DNA of 64,000 nt from Pseudohalocynthiibacter aestuariivivens (lineage in GTDB: Bacteria > Pseudomonadota > Alphaproteobacteria > Rhodobacterales > Rhodobacteraceae): assembly GCF_011040495.1 (NCBI RefSeq), contig NZ_CP049037.1, positions 3,162,001 to 3,226,000 on the forward strand. The letters are read 5' to 3'. The first letter of the stretch is position 1, and the number at the start of each line of letters is the position of its first letter. The translations under genes were made by a program, and so were the position numbers. This document shows, piece by piece, positions 27,220 through 36,971 of this stretch. The notes beneath the pieces were generated by a model. The model was not told where the DNA came from and searched no databases. It saw only the letters and a list, made by a program, of their open reading frames with translations.

Positions 27220-29619
27220 TTAACCGCGCAGTGTGCCGCCGGTTGCCTTGGCAACCTTTTCCACGATCTTGGTCGAGACAGCCTCGATATCAGCGTCCTT
27301 CAGCGTGGCATCGGTTGGTTGCAGGCGGACTGTGACAGCGAGAGATTTCTTGCCCTCTCCGACACTGCCGCCGATGAATTCGTCAAAGACGCGCACATCG
27401 GTGATCAGCGCCTTATCGGCACCAGCAGCCGCGTTGACCAGCGTCAGCGCCTCGACATCCGCGTTCACGACAAAGGCAAAATCACGCTCGACCGCCTGCA
27501 GGTCGCTGATGGTGAGGGCGCCGCGATTGGCAGTGGCGTTGCGCGGCAGCGGCACCTCGGCGGGCCAAAGGGTAAAGCCGACGGCGGGGCCTTTGACATC
27601 CATTGCGCGCAGCACCTTTGGGTGCAATTCGCCAAAGACGCCAAGTACCTTTTTCGGGCCGAGACAGATCATGCCATGACGGCCCGGATGCCACCATTCG
27701 CGTGCGCCGCGCAGAATCTGAACCTTGGCTGGGGCGCCGATGGCTGCGAGCAGCGCCTCAATGTCGGCCTTGGCGTCATAGAGGTCGACCGCGCGCGACG
27801 TGCCGTGCACATCCTTGGGGCCGGTGCGACCGATGAGGATGCCGGCAACCTGCATATGCTGTTCACCCGGCTCGCCACCGTGAAAGGCGTGACCCGCCTC
27901 GAACAGCGCCATGTCCATCTGGCCGCGGGCCTGATTTCGGGCGGCGGCCTGCAACAGGCCCGGCAGCAGCGCGGGGCGCATATGGCTCAGGTCGGTGCTG
28001 ATTGGGTTGGCCAACATGGTCGCATCGTCGCCGCCGCCAAAGAGCGCGGCACTTGCATGGTCGATGAAGCTGTAGGTCACACATTCGTTGTAACCCAGTG
28101 CGGCAGCGGTACGACGTGCAATCTGTTCGCGACGTTGCGGGACCGACAGGACCGGTTTGGGCACGCCTGCCTGCGCGCGGGGCAGTGGGCGGCCTTGTAG
28201 CTTGGTCAGAGACGCGATGCGCGCCACCTCTTCGACCAAATCGGCCTCGCCCTGCACGTCGGGGCGCCAGGATGGGACCTGCGCCATGTTGCCTTCGAGC
28301 CGGAAGCCCAGTGCTGTCAGCGTCTGGCGCTGCTCGCTCTCTGGGATGTCCATGCCGACAAGGCTTTGCACGCGCGCTGGCACCAGTTTGTAGGCGCGCG
28401 ATACATCGGGGACTTTGCCCGCAACCACGACTTTGGAAGGCTCGCCACCACAGAGATCGAGGATCATCTGGGTCGCCAGTTCAATTGCCTCCATGTTGAA
28501 CGCCGGATCAATGCCGCGTTCATTGCGATAGCGTGCATCCGAGTTGATCTTGAGCGCACGGCCCGTGGTGGCGATCTGGACAGTGTCCCAGAATGCGGCC
28601 TCCAGAAACACATCGGTGGTGTCTGCCGTACATCCGGTTTGCAGCCCGCCCATGATGCCGCCGATGCTCTCAACGCCGTTGTCGTCCGAGATCACAACCA
28701 TGCCTTCTGAAAAGGTGTATTCTTTCTCATCCAGACCGATCAGTGTCTCGCCGCCCTTGGCGCGGTGAATGCGCAGGTCGCCGGTGACCTTGCCTGCGTC
28801 AAAGACGTGCAGCGGGCGGTTGCGGTCATAGGTAAAGAAGTTCGTGATATCCACCAGCGCCGAGATCGGGCGCAACCCGATGGCGCGCAGCCGCGTCTGA
28901 AGCCAGTCAGGGGATGGGCCGTTGGTGACGCCGCGAATGAGGCGACCGGCAAAGACCTCGCAACCGTTCTCGCGGGCATCATGGTCGATGGTCACGTTGA
29001 TGGGGCAGGGAAATTGGCCCTGAACCTGTGCCTCGGGCGCGGGTTTCATCCGGCCCAGACCGCGCGCGGCCAGATCACGGGCGATGCCGCGCACACCCAG
29101 CGCATCGGGGCGGTTGGGGGTGATGGCGATGTCGATTACCGGATCGACCTTGGCCGGGTCATTCTGTGCCAGCCAGTCGATGAAACGGTCGCCCACCTCG
29201 CCGGAAGGCAATTCGATGATGCCGTCATGTTCGTCGGACAGCTCCATCTCACGTTCTGACGCCATCATGCCAAAGCTTTCGATGCCACGGATTTTACCGA
29301 CGCCGATGGTGGTGTCGATGCCGGGGACGTAGACGCCCGGCTTGGCGACCACGACGGTGATCCCGGTGCGGGCATTGGGCGCGCCGCAGATGATCTGCAA
29401 CTGGCCCTCGTCGGTTTCGACCTGACACACGCGCAACCGGTCCGCATCAGGGTGCTGTTCGGCGTGGATGACCTTGCCAATGGTAAAGTCGGCAAGGCGC
29501 GCGGCGGGGTTCAAGACCTCCTCAACCTCCAGTCCCAGATCAGTGAGGGCATAGGTGATCTCGTCCACAGTGGCGGTGGTGTCGAGGTGGTCTTTGAGCC
29601 AGGAGAGGGTGAATTTCAT
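27220..29619 (-). CDS. pheT: Phenylalanine-tRNA ligase beta subunit
   Basis: 799-residue beta chain of the (alpha-beta)2 synthetase. Domains in order: N-terminal, tRNA-binding OB fold (about 40-150), B3/B4 editing domain (about 215-390), B5 (about 400-470), catalytic-like core, and the FDX-ACB anticodon-binding domain (about 705-799, ending TLRG). Length is as expected. Unlike the usual pheS-pheT pair, about 1 kb with two extra genes separates it from pheS. Confidence 0.98.
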   Translation of the reverse strand: MKFTLSWLKDHLDTTATVDEITYALTDLGLEVEEVLNPAARLADFTIGKVIHAEQHPDADRLRVCQVETDEGQLQIICGAPNARTGITVVVAKPGVYVPGIDTTIGVGKIRGIESFGMMASEREMELSDEHDGIIELPSGEVGDRFIDWLAQNDPAKVDPVIDIAITPNRPDALGVRGIARDLAARGLGRMKPAPEAQVQGQFPCPINVTIDHDARENGCEVFAGRLIRGVTNGPSPDWLQTRLRAIGLRPISALVDITNFFTYDRNRPLHVFDAGKVTGDLRIHRAKGGETLIGLDEKEYTFSEGMVVISDDNGVESIGGIMGGLQTGCTADTTDVFLEAAFWDTVQIATTGRALKINSDARYRNERGIDPAFNMEAIELATQMILDLCGGEPSKVVVAGKVPDVSRAYKLVPARVQSLVGMDIPESEQRQTLTALGFRLEGNMAQVPSWRPDVQGEADLVEEVARIASLTKLQGRPLPRAQAGVPKPVLSVPQRREQIARRTAAALGYNECVTYSFIDHASAALFGGGDDATMLANPISTDLSHMRPALLPGLLQAAARNQARGQMDMALFEAGHAFHGGEPGEQHMQVAGILIGRTGPKDVHGTSRAVDLYDAKADIEALLAAIGAPAKVQILRGAREWWHPGRHGMICLGPKKVLGVFGELHPKVLRAMDVKGPAVGFTLWPAEVPLPRNATANRGALTISDLQAVERDFAFVVNADVEALTLVNAAAGADKALITDVRVFDEFIGGSVGEGKKSLAVTVRLQPTDATLKDADIEAVSTKIVEKVAKATGGTLRG

Positions 29620-29689
29620 GTGCCGTCATCCGCAAGTCATTTCGGGTTGCCCTGCATCTAACGGATAGAGGGCCGGGGGGGAAGGCCGC

Positions 29690-29971
29690 TTAGGGTTTGT
29701 AGCGGTCCGCGAGGGTCTCGGTGTCACCCATTCTCAGCAACTTGACCTCGCGTGCCATGCGGATTGTCGGCTTGAGGCAGAAACAGGCAGAGCCGATGAC
29801 GAAGAGCCAGATGGCGGCTGTTTCGTATTCGGCCCAGAAAAACAGGATGGAGCCGATCAGGAAAGAGATTGCAGCGGTGAAATCGACGATGGTGTAGGCG
29901 ACCTCATAGAGGGCGTAGACGCGGCGGCTGTCGGCGCTTTGCTGGCGGTTCTCGTGTCGGAAAAGGTTCAT
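29690..29971 (-). CDS. YrhK-like membrane protein
   Basis: 93 residues. Two hydrophobic segments (about 24-43 and 47-64) with the pattern YEVAYTIVDFTAAISFLIGSILFF and a following basic tail (RMAREVKLLRMGDTETLADRY) correspond to the YrhK domain. Function unknown. GAGAGGAG upstream of the ATG at 29971 decides against the longer frame. It lies between pheS and pheT. Confidence 0.8.
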   Translation of the reverse strand: MNLFRHENRQQSADSRRVYALYEVAYTIVDFTAAISFLIGSILFFWAEYETAAIWLFVIGSACFCLKPTIRMAREVKLLRMGDTETLADRYKP

Positions 29972-30211
29972 GGGCCGGCTCCTCTCGGGTGCTTTGCTCA
30001 GATAAGATGCGCCTCTGCGCCCGGAATCAAGGCGAAGCCGCCGGGCGAGCGCCTGCCCGTATGGGCGGGCTGGCGCTTTGGATATGGTGTGCATCGCTGA
30101 TGGGGAGGAGGGGCTTGGCGGACATAAAGCGCGGGACATGACCGTTGCAGCGCCACCCCACGGGCAGGCGCGCGTCCGGCTTGGATCTGCTCATTCGACC
30201 AACGCGATCCG

Positions 30212-30628
30212 CTATTTATTCAACCCCAGAAAGTTGAGCGCAAGAACGGTCAGAACTGCTGCAATGATTGGCAAGACAAGCGATGATAGTAATTTGTCTG
30301 TTTGACGGCCCAGCCAGCGCAGGCCATTCCTTAACGGCTTATCTTGTCTATACTCTTCGAGCTTCGCATGCCCTATAATTGTAAGCGATACGTGGACCGA
30401 CTCGAACGTTTCCCCAGAAAATGAGATCAGTCCGCTATCTCTCATGATACCCAGTGAGTATCGTCTTTGGTTGTTCCAGTCCTCATAGTTTAGGCAGCTG
30501 CTTTGATAGGTGGTTGGATAGGCGTTCGTCGTGATGAGGTGATGATCATAAAACGGTAGCCCGTCACCTGTGTCATCGCATTCAATAAGCGCTAATAAAT
30601 CTTCCTCAATCTGACGAGTATGCTTCAC
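30212..30628 (-). CDS. AT-rich orphan protein with C-terminal membrane helix
   Basis: 138 residues, GTG start overlapping the pheS stop (GTGA). The middle reads [16 protein letters not shown]...[16 protein letters not shown], which looks like a winged-helix wing region. Then come a basic stretch and one membrane helix (about 116-134, [19 protein letters not shown]). Base composition is clearly AT-richer than its neighbours, suggesting acquisition. No family recognised. A similar layout occurs in the gene at 39878-40387. Confidence 0.65.
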   Translation of the reverse strand: MKHTRQIEEDLLALIECDDTGDGLPFYDHHLITTNAYPTTYQSSCLNYEDWNNQRRYSLGIMRDSGLISFSGETFESVHVSLTIIGHAKLEEYRQDKPLRNGLRWLGRQTDKLLSSLVLPIIAAVLTVLALNFLGLNK

Positions 30629-31698
30629 CTACTCAACCCACCTCGCAGCGTCGGCACATCCAGACTGGCAAACCCGTAATGCCGTAGCCAGCGCAGGTCG
30701 GAATCAAAGAACGCGCGCAAATCCGGTATCCCGTATTTCAGCATCGCGATCCGGTCGATCCCCATGCCGAAGGCAAAGCCCTGCCATTCATCCGGGTCCA
30801 CGTTGCCCGCGCGCAGCACATGCGGGTGGACCATGCCGGAGCCCAAAATCTCCAGCCAGTCGTCGCCCTCGCCGACCTTCAATGTGCCGCTCTCCCACGA
30901 GCAGCGGATATCAACCTCTGCCGAGGGTTCGGTGAACGGGAAATGCGACGCGCGAAAGCGCAGTTCGACATCGTCCACTTCAAAGAAGGATTTGACGAAC
31001 TCCTCCAGCACCCATTTCAGGTTGGCCATGCTGATGTCTTTGTCGATGGCCAGCCCTTCGATCTGGTGAAACATTGGCGTGTGGGTCATGTCGTAATCGG
31101 CGCGGTAGACGCGGCCCGGCGCGATGATGCGGATGGGCGCGCCCTGTTCCTGCATCGTGCGGATCTGCACCGGCGAGGTATGGGTGCGCAGCACATGCGG
31201 CGGGCGGTCGTCGCCTGTCGCGCGATGCGTATAGAACGTGTCCATTTCGGCCCGCGCGGGGTGGTGGCCGGGGATGTTGAGCGCGTCGAAATTGTACCAG
31301 TCACTCTCGATCTGCGGACCTTCGGCCACGGCAAAGCCCATGTCAGCGAAAATTGCGGTGACTTCTTCGGTGACTTGGCTGACGGGGTGGATCGTGCCCT
31401 GACGATGCGGGCGCACAGGCAGCGTTACATCCAGCCATTCGCTGCGCAGTCGTTCGTCCAGCGCGGCATCGCCCAGCGCCTCTTTCTTGGCGGCGAGCGC
31501 GCTGGCGATTTCGTCCTTGAGCGCGTTCAGCTTTGGGCCGGCGATCTGCCGTTCTTCGGGCGTCATGCGGCCCAGTTCACGCATCTGAAGGCTGATCTCA
31601 CCCTTTTTGCCGATCGCCTGCACGCGCAGGTCCTCCAGCGCGGATTCACTGCCAGCGGTGGCAATCAGGTCAATATATTTGTCGCGCAGATCATCCAT
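30625..31698 (-). CDS. pheS: Phenylalanine-tRNA ligase alpha subunit
   Basis: 357-residue catalytic subunit. An N-terminal coiled coil (about 1-85) is followed by the class II core with motif 2 ([11 protein letters not shown]) and motif 3 ([14 protein letters not shown]). [11 protein letters not shown] and TSPVQIRTM are typical. The start [11 protein letters not shown] matches the family; an in-frame ATG at 31716 is an alternative. The orphan gene at 30212-30628 overlaps its stop. Confidence 0.97.
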   Translation of the reverse strand: MDDLRDKYIDLIATAGSESALEDLRVQAIGKKGEISLQMRELGRMTPEERQIAGPKLNALKDEIASALAAKKEALGDAALDERLRSEWLDVTLPVRPHRQGTIHPVSQVTEEVTAIFADMGFAVAEGPQIESDWYNFDALNIPGHHPARAEMDTFYTHRATGDDRPPHVLRTHTSPVQIRTMQEQGAPIRIIAPGRVYRADYDMTHTPMFHQIEGLAIDKDISMANLKWVLEEFVKSFFEVDDVELRFRASHFPFTEPSAEVDIRCSWESGTLKVGEGDDWLEILGSGMVHPHVLRAGNVDPDEWQGFAFGMGIDRIAMLKYGIPDLRAFFDSDLRWLRHYGFASLDVPTLRGGLSR

Positions 31699-31758
31699 CG
31701 GGGCACCTATCGTCATTCCTGACTGCGAGTTAGCGCGCTGCGCCCCTCCGTGCAAGCC

Positions 31759-32646
31759 TCAGCGCAGGTTCGCGACATACTCTGCATGGAAGGTGGCATA
31801 TCCGTCGGCAGTGACGCCGAGCTTATCCTGCATCAGATCGTGCAACGCGGGCAGGCGGTGGAAGGGCACCATCGGCAGAGTGTGATGTTCGGTATGATAG
31901 GGCATGTTCCACGCCAAAAACCGGATGATCCGGTTCGTATAGGTGGTGCGGGTGTTTTCGAACATATTGACGACAAAGGGGCAGCGGCCATGTTCGGCCA
32001 GCAGGTAGAGCCGCAGGAACGGCTGACCCAGCAGGACCGGCAACAGCCAAACCCAGAAGAGCAGCGGCGTGAAAAACAGACTGACAAGGGTGGCGGCATA
32101 GAGTGCCAGCATCACCCGCGCCTCGCGGATCAGACGCGGTTTTGCGCGGTCAGGCGTGAAATCATCCCTGATTTGCCCGCGCGCATTGTCCCATGTGATC
32201 CGGGCCATCGCGATCCAGGTTGGCAGCCCCGAGATGTGGCGGAGGTACTGCCACGGTGTTTCGGGTTTGCCGCCGCCGGTCAGTTCGGGATCCTTGTCGG
32301 GGATGTTGGTGTGACGGTGATGCGCCAGATGTAGGTAGCGAAACCATTCGAACGGTTGCAGGATCAGAACGCCGACAACGCGGCCAGTCCATTCATTCAC
32401 GGCAAGCGAGGCAAACGGTGTCTTGTGGGTGCATTCATGTTGTAGCGTAAAGAGAAAGCAGATCGCGATCCCCTGTGCCACCAGCGCCACTTGCCACAGC
32501 GGAAGTCCAAAGGCGATCCAACTGCCGAACAAGACGATCAGCCCGACATGTCCTGCCAGATGCCGCAGGCCGGGCGCATCCGCAGTCGTGTTAAGCTGTG
32601 CCAGTGCTTCACGCGGTAGGGTGGCGATGAATGCCTTGTGATCCAT
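31759..32646 (-). CDS. Fatty acid desaturase-family membrane protein
   Basis: 295 residues. Three histidine boxes of the membrane di-iron desaturase/hydroxylase fold are present: HECTH (about 70-74), HLAHHRH (about 106-112) and a third box in NMPYHTEHH (about 249-257). Four or so hydrophobic segments separate them. It could desaturate or hydroxylate lipids or carotenoids; substrate not determined. It lies just upstream of pheS's promoter region in the opposite order (same strand, 60 bp). Confidence 0.87.
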   Translation of the reverse strand: MDHKAFIATLPREALAQLNTTADAPGLRHLAGHVGLIVLFGSWIAFGLPLWQVALVAQGIAICFLFTLQHECTHKTPFASLAVNEWTGRVVGVLILQPFEWFRYLHLAHHRHTNIPDKDPELTGGGKPETPWQYLRHISGLPTWIAMARITWDNARGQIRDDFTPDRAKPRLIREARVMLALYAATLVSLFFTPLLFWVWLLPVLLGQPFLRLYLLAEHGRCPFVVNMFENTRTTYTNRIIRFLAWNMPYHTEHHTLPMVPFHRLPALHDLMQDKLGVTADGYATFHAEYVANLR

Positions 32647-32673
32647 CCTTCAATGGCTAAACCGACCGCTGGA

Positions 32674-33627
32674 TCAGAGCAAGCCCGGCGCGTGCCGTGG
32701 CCGTGCGCGCAGAGCAATCGCCACTTCGACCAGTGCTGCGCCTACGATCAGGATTGCGCCCAGCAGTTGAACCACTCCGAACACTTCGTCCAGCAGGAAT
32801 GCACCCGAAATGACGCCTGATAGAATTTCGAGGGTAAAGAGAAAGCTGAGCAATGCTGGCGTCAGGCGCTGCGCACTCCACATTGTCAGGGCCATCACCG
32901 GCAGGACAAAGAATGCACCCAAGGCGAGACTAAGCCCGATTGCAGGCATCATGCCTGCCTGTGGCAGGCTGTCCCCGATCGCCAGCATGTACCCGGCTGC
33001 AACCAGCGTGGCCGAGGTCATCGTTGCCAACGTCACAGACATCGCATGCGCCGCGCCACCGGTAAAGACCAGCGCCGCGCCGATTGCCCAAGCGATGCCG
33101 GAGACAATCGCAAGGATATCTCCTGGGCCGATTTGTGACACTGAAACTTCTCCCCCCAACACCAGAAACGCCCCGCAGAGCGACAGCAATAATGTGAGGG
33201 TGGAACTGTGCCGCCAGCGTTGACCGAGAAACGCCCATTCGATGATTTTGCTCCACGCGGGGGCGAGGTAGAACAACAAAACCGCGCGCATCACATCGGT
33301 AAGCACGATCGCAATAGAGTAACTGGACACCGCCACCCCGACCAGGACAGCGCCGCAGAGCGCGCGGCGGTCCAGTCGCGGCATTTGCCGTGTGAGGATC
33401 AGATAAAACGCGGTTGCCAGCATGGCCCCCAGATTGCCTGCGATGGCAACCTGGCCCTCTGACAGACCCAACCCCTCCAGATACCGAATCGGAATCCACC
33501 ACAGACCCCACAGGATCGCGGCGAAAAAGGTCATCAGAACCGGGGCAAGGGTTTGTCCGGGGGGCGTCAGGGCCATTGAACGGGTCACTTTGAGGTTCGT
33601 GAGGTGGGCAGATTCAGTTTGCGTCAC
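32674..33627 (-). CDS. DMT-superfamily (EamA) transporter
   Basis: Up to 317 residues, ten hydrophobic segments, with ILWGLWWIPIRYLEGLG at the first helix; subgroup differs from the two other DMT genes in the window. The GTG at 33627 overlaps the 3' end of the zinc-ribbon gene by 14 bp; an ATG at 33576 (MALTPPG) is an equally plausible start. Substrate unknown. Confidence 0.85.
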   Translation of the reverse strand: MTQTESAHLTNLKVTRSMALTPPGQTLAPVLMTFFAAILWGLWWIPIRYLEGLGLSEGQVAIAGNLGAMLATAFYLILTRQMPRLDRRALCGAVLVGVAVSSYSIAIVLTDVMRAVLLFYLAPAWSKIIEWAFLGQRWRHSSTLTLLLSLCGAFLVLGGEVSVSQIGPGDILAIVSGIAWAIGAALVFTGGAAHAMSVTLATMTSATLVAAGYMLAIGDSLPQAGMMPAIGLSLALGAFFVLPVMALTMWSAQRLTPALLSFLFTLEILSGVISGAFLLDEVFGVVQLLGAILIVGAALVEVAIALRARPRHAPGLL

Positions 33628-34459
33628 CGCTGGGGGCGGAGGATGCCATGCTGTCGAGCCAGCGCATCAGCGATGCAATCAGATCGTTGAGCCAGACCCG
33701 TGCACGGTTCACGGTCTCGACATACTCGCCCAGTACATCGGCAAGCGCGGGTACAGCCCCGCCGATCTGCGGCGCAAAGACATAGAGGAGTGTCAGGATC
33801 GCAGCCAGTAGCACAACCAGCACAAACCCACGTCGGAATCCGCCACCGCCGCGCACGCCGCTGTCGGCCTCGGGGTACATATCTTCGGGGTTGGTCTGGT
33901 CGGAACTGCCGGTGTCGTTGCGCAGGGAAGAATTGATTTCCTCGATGTCGGGCAGCAGTCCACGCCGAGACGTCGGATCAATCTCTGACGTGTCCTCGGC
34001 CTCATCTATGTCGGGCCTGCCACGCAGACGTGCCATTCGTGCCTGCGCCTCGCGGCTGCGGCGGTCGGCACCGTCTTCGCTGCTGTCGAGGCCCAGATCG
34101 GGCTGCGATTCCAGACTGCTGGACTCGCGGGCTCTGGCCTGTGTTTCGCGTTCGGCCTCTTCGCGCAGAACGCTTGTTACATCGGGATCCAGACGGCGCC
34201 GCTGGGCGTGTACGGGATCAGGGTCGGTGTCCGCATCTTCGTCGATGTCCTCGGCGAGTTCCGCGTCGTCGCCGGAGTCGTCATAACTGACATCAGCGGT
34301 GTATTGAACGCTGGCCTCGTCATCCTCGACCCGATGATCCGGATGTTGCTGAAACCAAGTATCGCCGCAATTCGAACACTGCACGTCCCGACCATCATGG
34401 GGGATCACGTCTTCTGGTATTTCGTATTGCGCCCCGCAATTCGGGCAAGTCAGCCGCAT
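33614..34459 (-). CDS. MJ0042-type zinc-ribbon membrane protein
   Basis: 281 residues. The N-terminal zinc ribbon has C5-x2-C8 and C28-x2-C31 (MRLTCPNCGAQYEIP ... VQCSNCGDTWFQ). A long acidic, probably disordered region follows (about 40-200), then one membrane helix (about 206-230) and a short amphipathic tail. The architecture is common in alphaproteobacteria, often next to ftsEX as here (divergent); function unknown. Confidence 0.85.
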   Translation of the reverse strand: MRLTCPNCGAQYEIPEDVIPHDGRDVQCSNCGDTWFQQHPDHRVEDDEASVQYTADVSYDDSGDDAELAEDIDEDADTDPDPVHAQRRRLDPDVTSVLREEAERETQARARESSSLESQPDLGLDSSEDGADRRSREAQARMARLRGRPDIDEAEDTSEIDPTSRRGLLPDIEEINSSLRNDTGSSDQTNPEDMYPEADSGVRGGGGFRRGFVLVVLLAAILTLLYVFAPQIGGAVPALADVLGEYVETVNRARVWLNDLIASLMRWLDSMASSAPSGDAN

Positions 34460-34642
34460 TAGATCACCCCGTTGAGCACCAGTACCGTCGATTTTTTGCC
34501 GGGCGCAACTGTGACGCCCGTGATCTGGCAGTTAGCATAAGCTGTAAAGGACTGGCGGAAAAGAGCAAAGGATTTGCACCCCGCCGATTGCATGCGCATG
34601 CTGGGTGGGGCATTTAAGTAGCAAAGCGGAAAAGGGGCAGCC

Positions 34643-35320
34643 GTGATCGAGCTGGAAAATGTAGCGTACAGCTATGGCGGTGCCGAGCTACTGAGTGATA
34701 TTTCGCTCAAGCTTCAACCGGGGTCATTTCATTTTCTAACCGGTCCGTCAGGGTCGGGGAAAACCACGCTGATGAAGCTGTGCTACGGCGCACTTATACC
34801 CACTGCGGGGTATGTGCGGCTGTTCGATACGGATGTGCGGGCGATGGCGCGCGACGATATCGCAATGATGCGGCGGCGCGTGGGGGTCGTGCATCAGGAC
34901 TGCCAGTTTCTGGATCATCTGAGTGTGGCGGATAACATCGCGCTGCCGCTGACCGTATCAGGGCGCGATGACACAGGTGAGTTGGAGAACCTCAAGGAAC
35001 TGACCGGCTGGGTCGGTCTGACGGCGCGGGCGGATGCCTTGCCCCCCGAACTGTCCGGGGGAGAGCGGCAGCGCGCGGCGCTGGCGCGCGCCGTTATCAT
35101 GTCGCCTGATGTGGTGCTTGCTGACGAGCCGACGGGTAACGTCGATTGGGAAATGTCGCAGCGTCTGATGCGCCTGCTGATAGAACTGAACCGCATGGGC
35201 AAGACGATTATGATTGCCACCCATGATCTGGCGTTGATCCGCGCGGCCAAACCGCATGTACAGGCCCGCGTGCTGCGCATCTCGAACCGACGATTGCAAC
35301 TGGCGGGGGCGGATCTATGA
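34643..35320 (+). CDS. ftsE: Cell division ATP-binding protein FtsE
   Basis: 225-residue ABC ATPase, GTG start with AAAGGGG upstream. Walker A is GPSGSGKTT, signature LSGGERQRAALARA, Walker B VVLADEPTGNVD. FtsEX controls peptidoglycan hydrolases at the septum through its periplasmic loop. It overlaps ftsX by 4 bp and starts an operon with plsC and a PPOX-type gene. Confidence 0.94.
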   Translation: MIELENVAYSYGGAELLSDISLKLQPGSFHFLTGPSGSGKTTLMKLCYGALIPTAGYVRLFDTDVRAMARDDIAMMRRRVGVVHQDCQFLDHLSVADNIALPLTVSGRDDTGELENLKELTGWVGLTARADALPPELSGGERQRAALARAVIMSPDVVLADEPTGNVDWEMSQRLMRLLIELNRMGKTIMIATHDLALIRAAKPHVQARVLRISNRRLQLAGADL

Positions 35321-36222
35321 TGTTGAACATCGACGGGTTACGCAGTTTTCTGGCGGGCGACGCACAGGCCGACCGGGTTGTGCCACCTACGGGCTTTACG
35401 GCATGGCTGACGCTGTTTGCCTCTGCTGCAATGGCGTTTCTTGCGGTGTTTGCACTGGCTCTGTCGCTGGCCACGACGCGATTGGCGGACCGCTGGGGAG
35501 AGGAACTGGCGCGCAGCTCTACCTTGCGCATATCGGCCCCCGAAGGGCAGATGGCAGCCCAGACCGACGCCGCGCTGCGCGTGTTGGAGACGACCGCCGG
35601 GGTTGCATCAGCGCGGGCGCTGACCACGGCGGAACAGCGCGCATTGCTGGAACCGTGGTTCGGCCCCGATCTGCCGATCGAGAGTTTGCCGATTCCGCAA
35701 CTGATCGAGGTGATCGAAGAGGGCAGCGGCTTTGACGCTGCAGGACTGCGCCTGCGGCTGGCCGCAGAAGTACCGGGTGCAGTGCTGGACGATCATACCC
35801 GTTGGCGCGAACCGTTGGTGCGGGCAGCGTCGCGGTTGCGACTGCTGGGGTGGATTTCGCTGGCTTTGATCGGCGGAGCGATGGGGGCGATGATCACGTT
35901 GGCAGCGGGGGCTGCACTCGCTGCCAATGCGCAGGTGATCAGCGTGTTGCGTCTCGTTGGTGCGCGCGATGGTTATATCGCGCAGGCTTTTGTCAGGCGC
36001 TTTACGCTACGCGGGCTTACTGGTGCCGCAGTGGGCATGGTGCTGGGCACTTTGGCCATTCTCGCCCTGCCGAGCGCAGAGGTCGGCGGCGGATTTCTCT
36101 CCGGACTCGGGTTTCAAGGGTGGCATTGGCTGTGGCCGCTGCTGATCCCGCCACTGGCTGCGATGGTGGCGTTTTTGGCGACTCGCGCTGCCGCCCATCG
36201 CACTTTGGGAGAAATGTCATAA
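35317..36222 (+). CDS. ftsX: Cell division permease FtsX
   Basis: 301 residues, four membrane segments: one near 28-50, a periplasmic loop (about 55-170), then three in the FtsX domain. The motif NAQVISVLRLVGARDGYIAQAFVRRF is the ABC coupling region characteristic of FtsX. Sequence divergence is normal for this family. Its stop overlaps the plsC start by one base. Confidence 0.9.
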   Translation: MMLNIDGLRSFLAGDAQADRVVPPTGFTAWLTLFASAAMAFLAVFALALSLATTRLADRWGEELARSSTLRISAPEGQMAAQTDAALRVLETTAGVASARALTTAEQRALLEPWFGPDLPIESLPIPQLIEVIEEGSGFDAAGLRLRLAAEVPGAVLDDHTRWREPLVRAASRLRLLGWISLALIGGAMGAMITLAAGAALAANAQVISVLRLVGARDGYIAQAFVRRFTLRGLTGAAVGMVLGTLAILALPSAEVGGGFLSGLGFQGWHWLWPLLIPPLAAMVAFLATRAAAHRTLGEMS

Positions 36223-36971
36223 TGTACGCATTTCAATGGCTGCGCTCGCTGATATTCATCGTGCTGATGTATGTGATGATGCTGGTGCTCGGCATCGTCT
36301 TCTTCCCTTGGGCGGTATTCAGTCGCCGTGGCGCATTGGCCGCTTGCAAAGCCTATTGCAAGTGGGTGCGGTGGAGCGCGCGGTGGATGGTCGGCCTGCG
36401 CACCGAGGTGCGTGGCACGGTGCCGACTGACGAGGTGCTGATCGCGGCCAAGCACCAGTCGTTTCTGGATATTATTCTGATTTTTGGCGCTGTGCCTGCG
36501 GGTAAATTCATCATGAAACGCGAGCTGATGTATGCGCCGATAATCGGACAATACGCGCTGAGGATCGGCTGTGTGCCCGTCAACCGCGGCAAGCGGAGTG
36601 CGGCAATCCGAAAGATGGTCAGCGACGTGGCGCGTGGTGCGCAGGAACCCGGCCAACTGATCATATACAGTCAGGGCACGCGTATCGCGCCCGGCGTCAA
36701 AGCCCCGTACAAAGTCGGCTCTAGTGTGCTCTATCAGGAACTGGGACAGGATTGTGTGCCGGCGGCAACCAATGTCGGCGTGTTCTGGCCACGGCGCGGG
36801 ATTTACCGCAAGCCGGGCCTTGCCGTCGTCGAGTTTCTGCCCCGTATTCCGGCTGGCGAGCGTAAGGAAACGTTTATGGCGCGTCTGGAGCGTGAGGTCG
36901 AAACTGCATCGGATGCATTGCTGCGCGAGGCGGGGTTTCAACTGGAGGGGTCGAACGATGGAATGGGTTGA
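36222..36971 (+). CDS. plsC: 1-acyl-sn-glycerol-3-phosphate acyltransferase
   Basis: 249 residues. Makes phosphatidic acid in the inner membrane. The HX4D catalytic motif is HQSFLD (about 78-83), the substrate motif is SQGTRIAPG where most members have EGTR, and VPVNRGK is the third block. Two hydrophobic segments at the N-terminus anchor it. It begins on the last base of the ftsX stop and overlaps the next gene by 14 bp. Confidence 0.93.
   Translation: MYAFQWLRSLIFIVLMYVMMLVLGIVFFPWAVFSRRGALAACKAYCKWVRWSARWMVGLRTEVRGTVPTDEVLIAAKHQSFLDIILIFGAVPAGKFIMKRELMYAPIIGQYALRIGCVPVNRGKRSAAIRKMVSDVARGAQEPGQLIIYSQGTRIAPGVKAPYKVGSSVLYQELGQDCVPAATNVGVFWPRRGIYRKPGLAVVEFLPRIPAGERKETFMARLEREVETASDALLREAGFQLEGSNDGMG

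Noticed and set aside
30078..30305. 75-codon plus-strand frame over the orphan gene's 3' end
   Set aside because: Overlaps the better supported minus-strand gene and has no domain.
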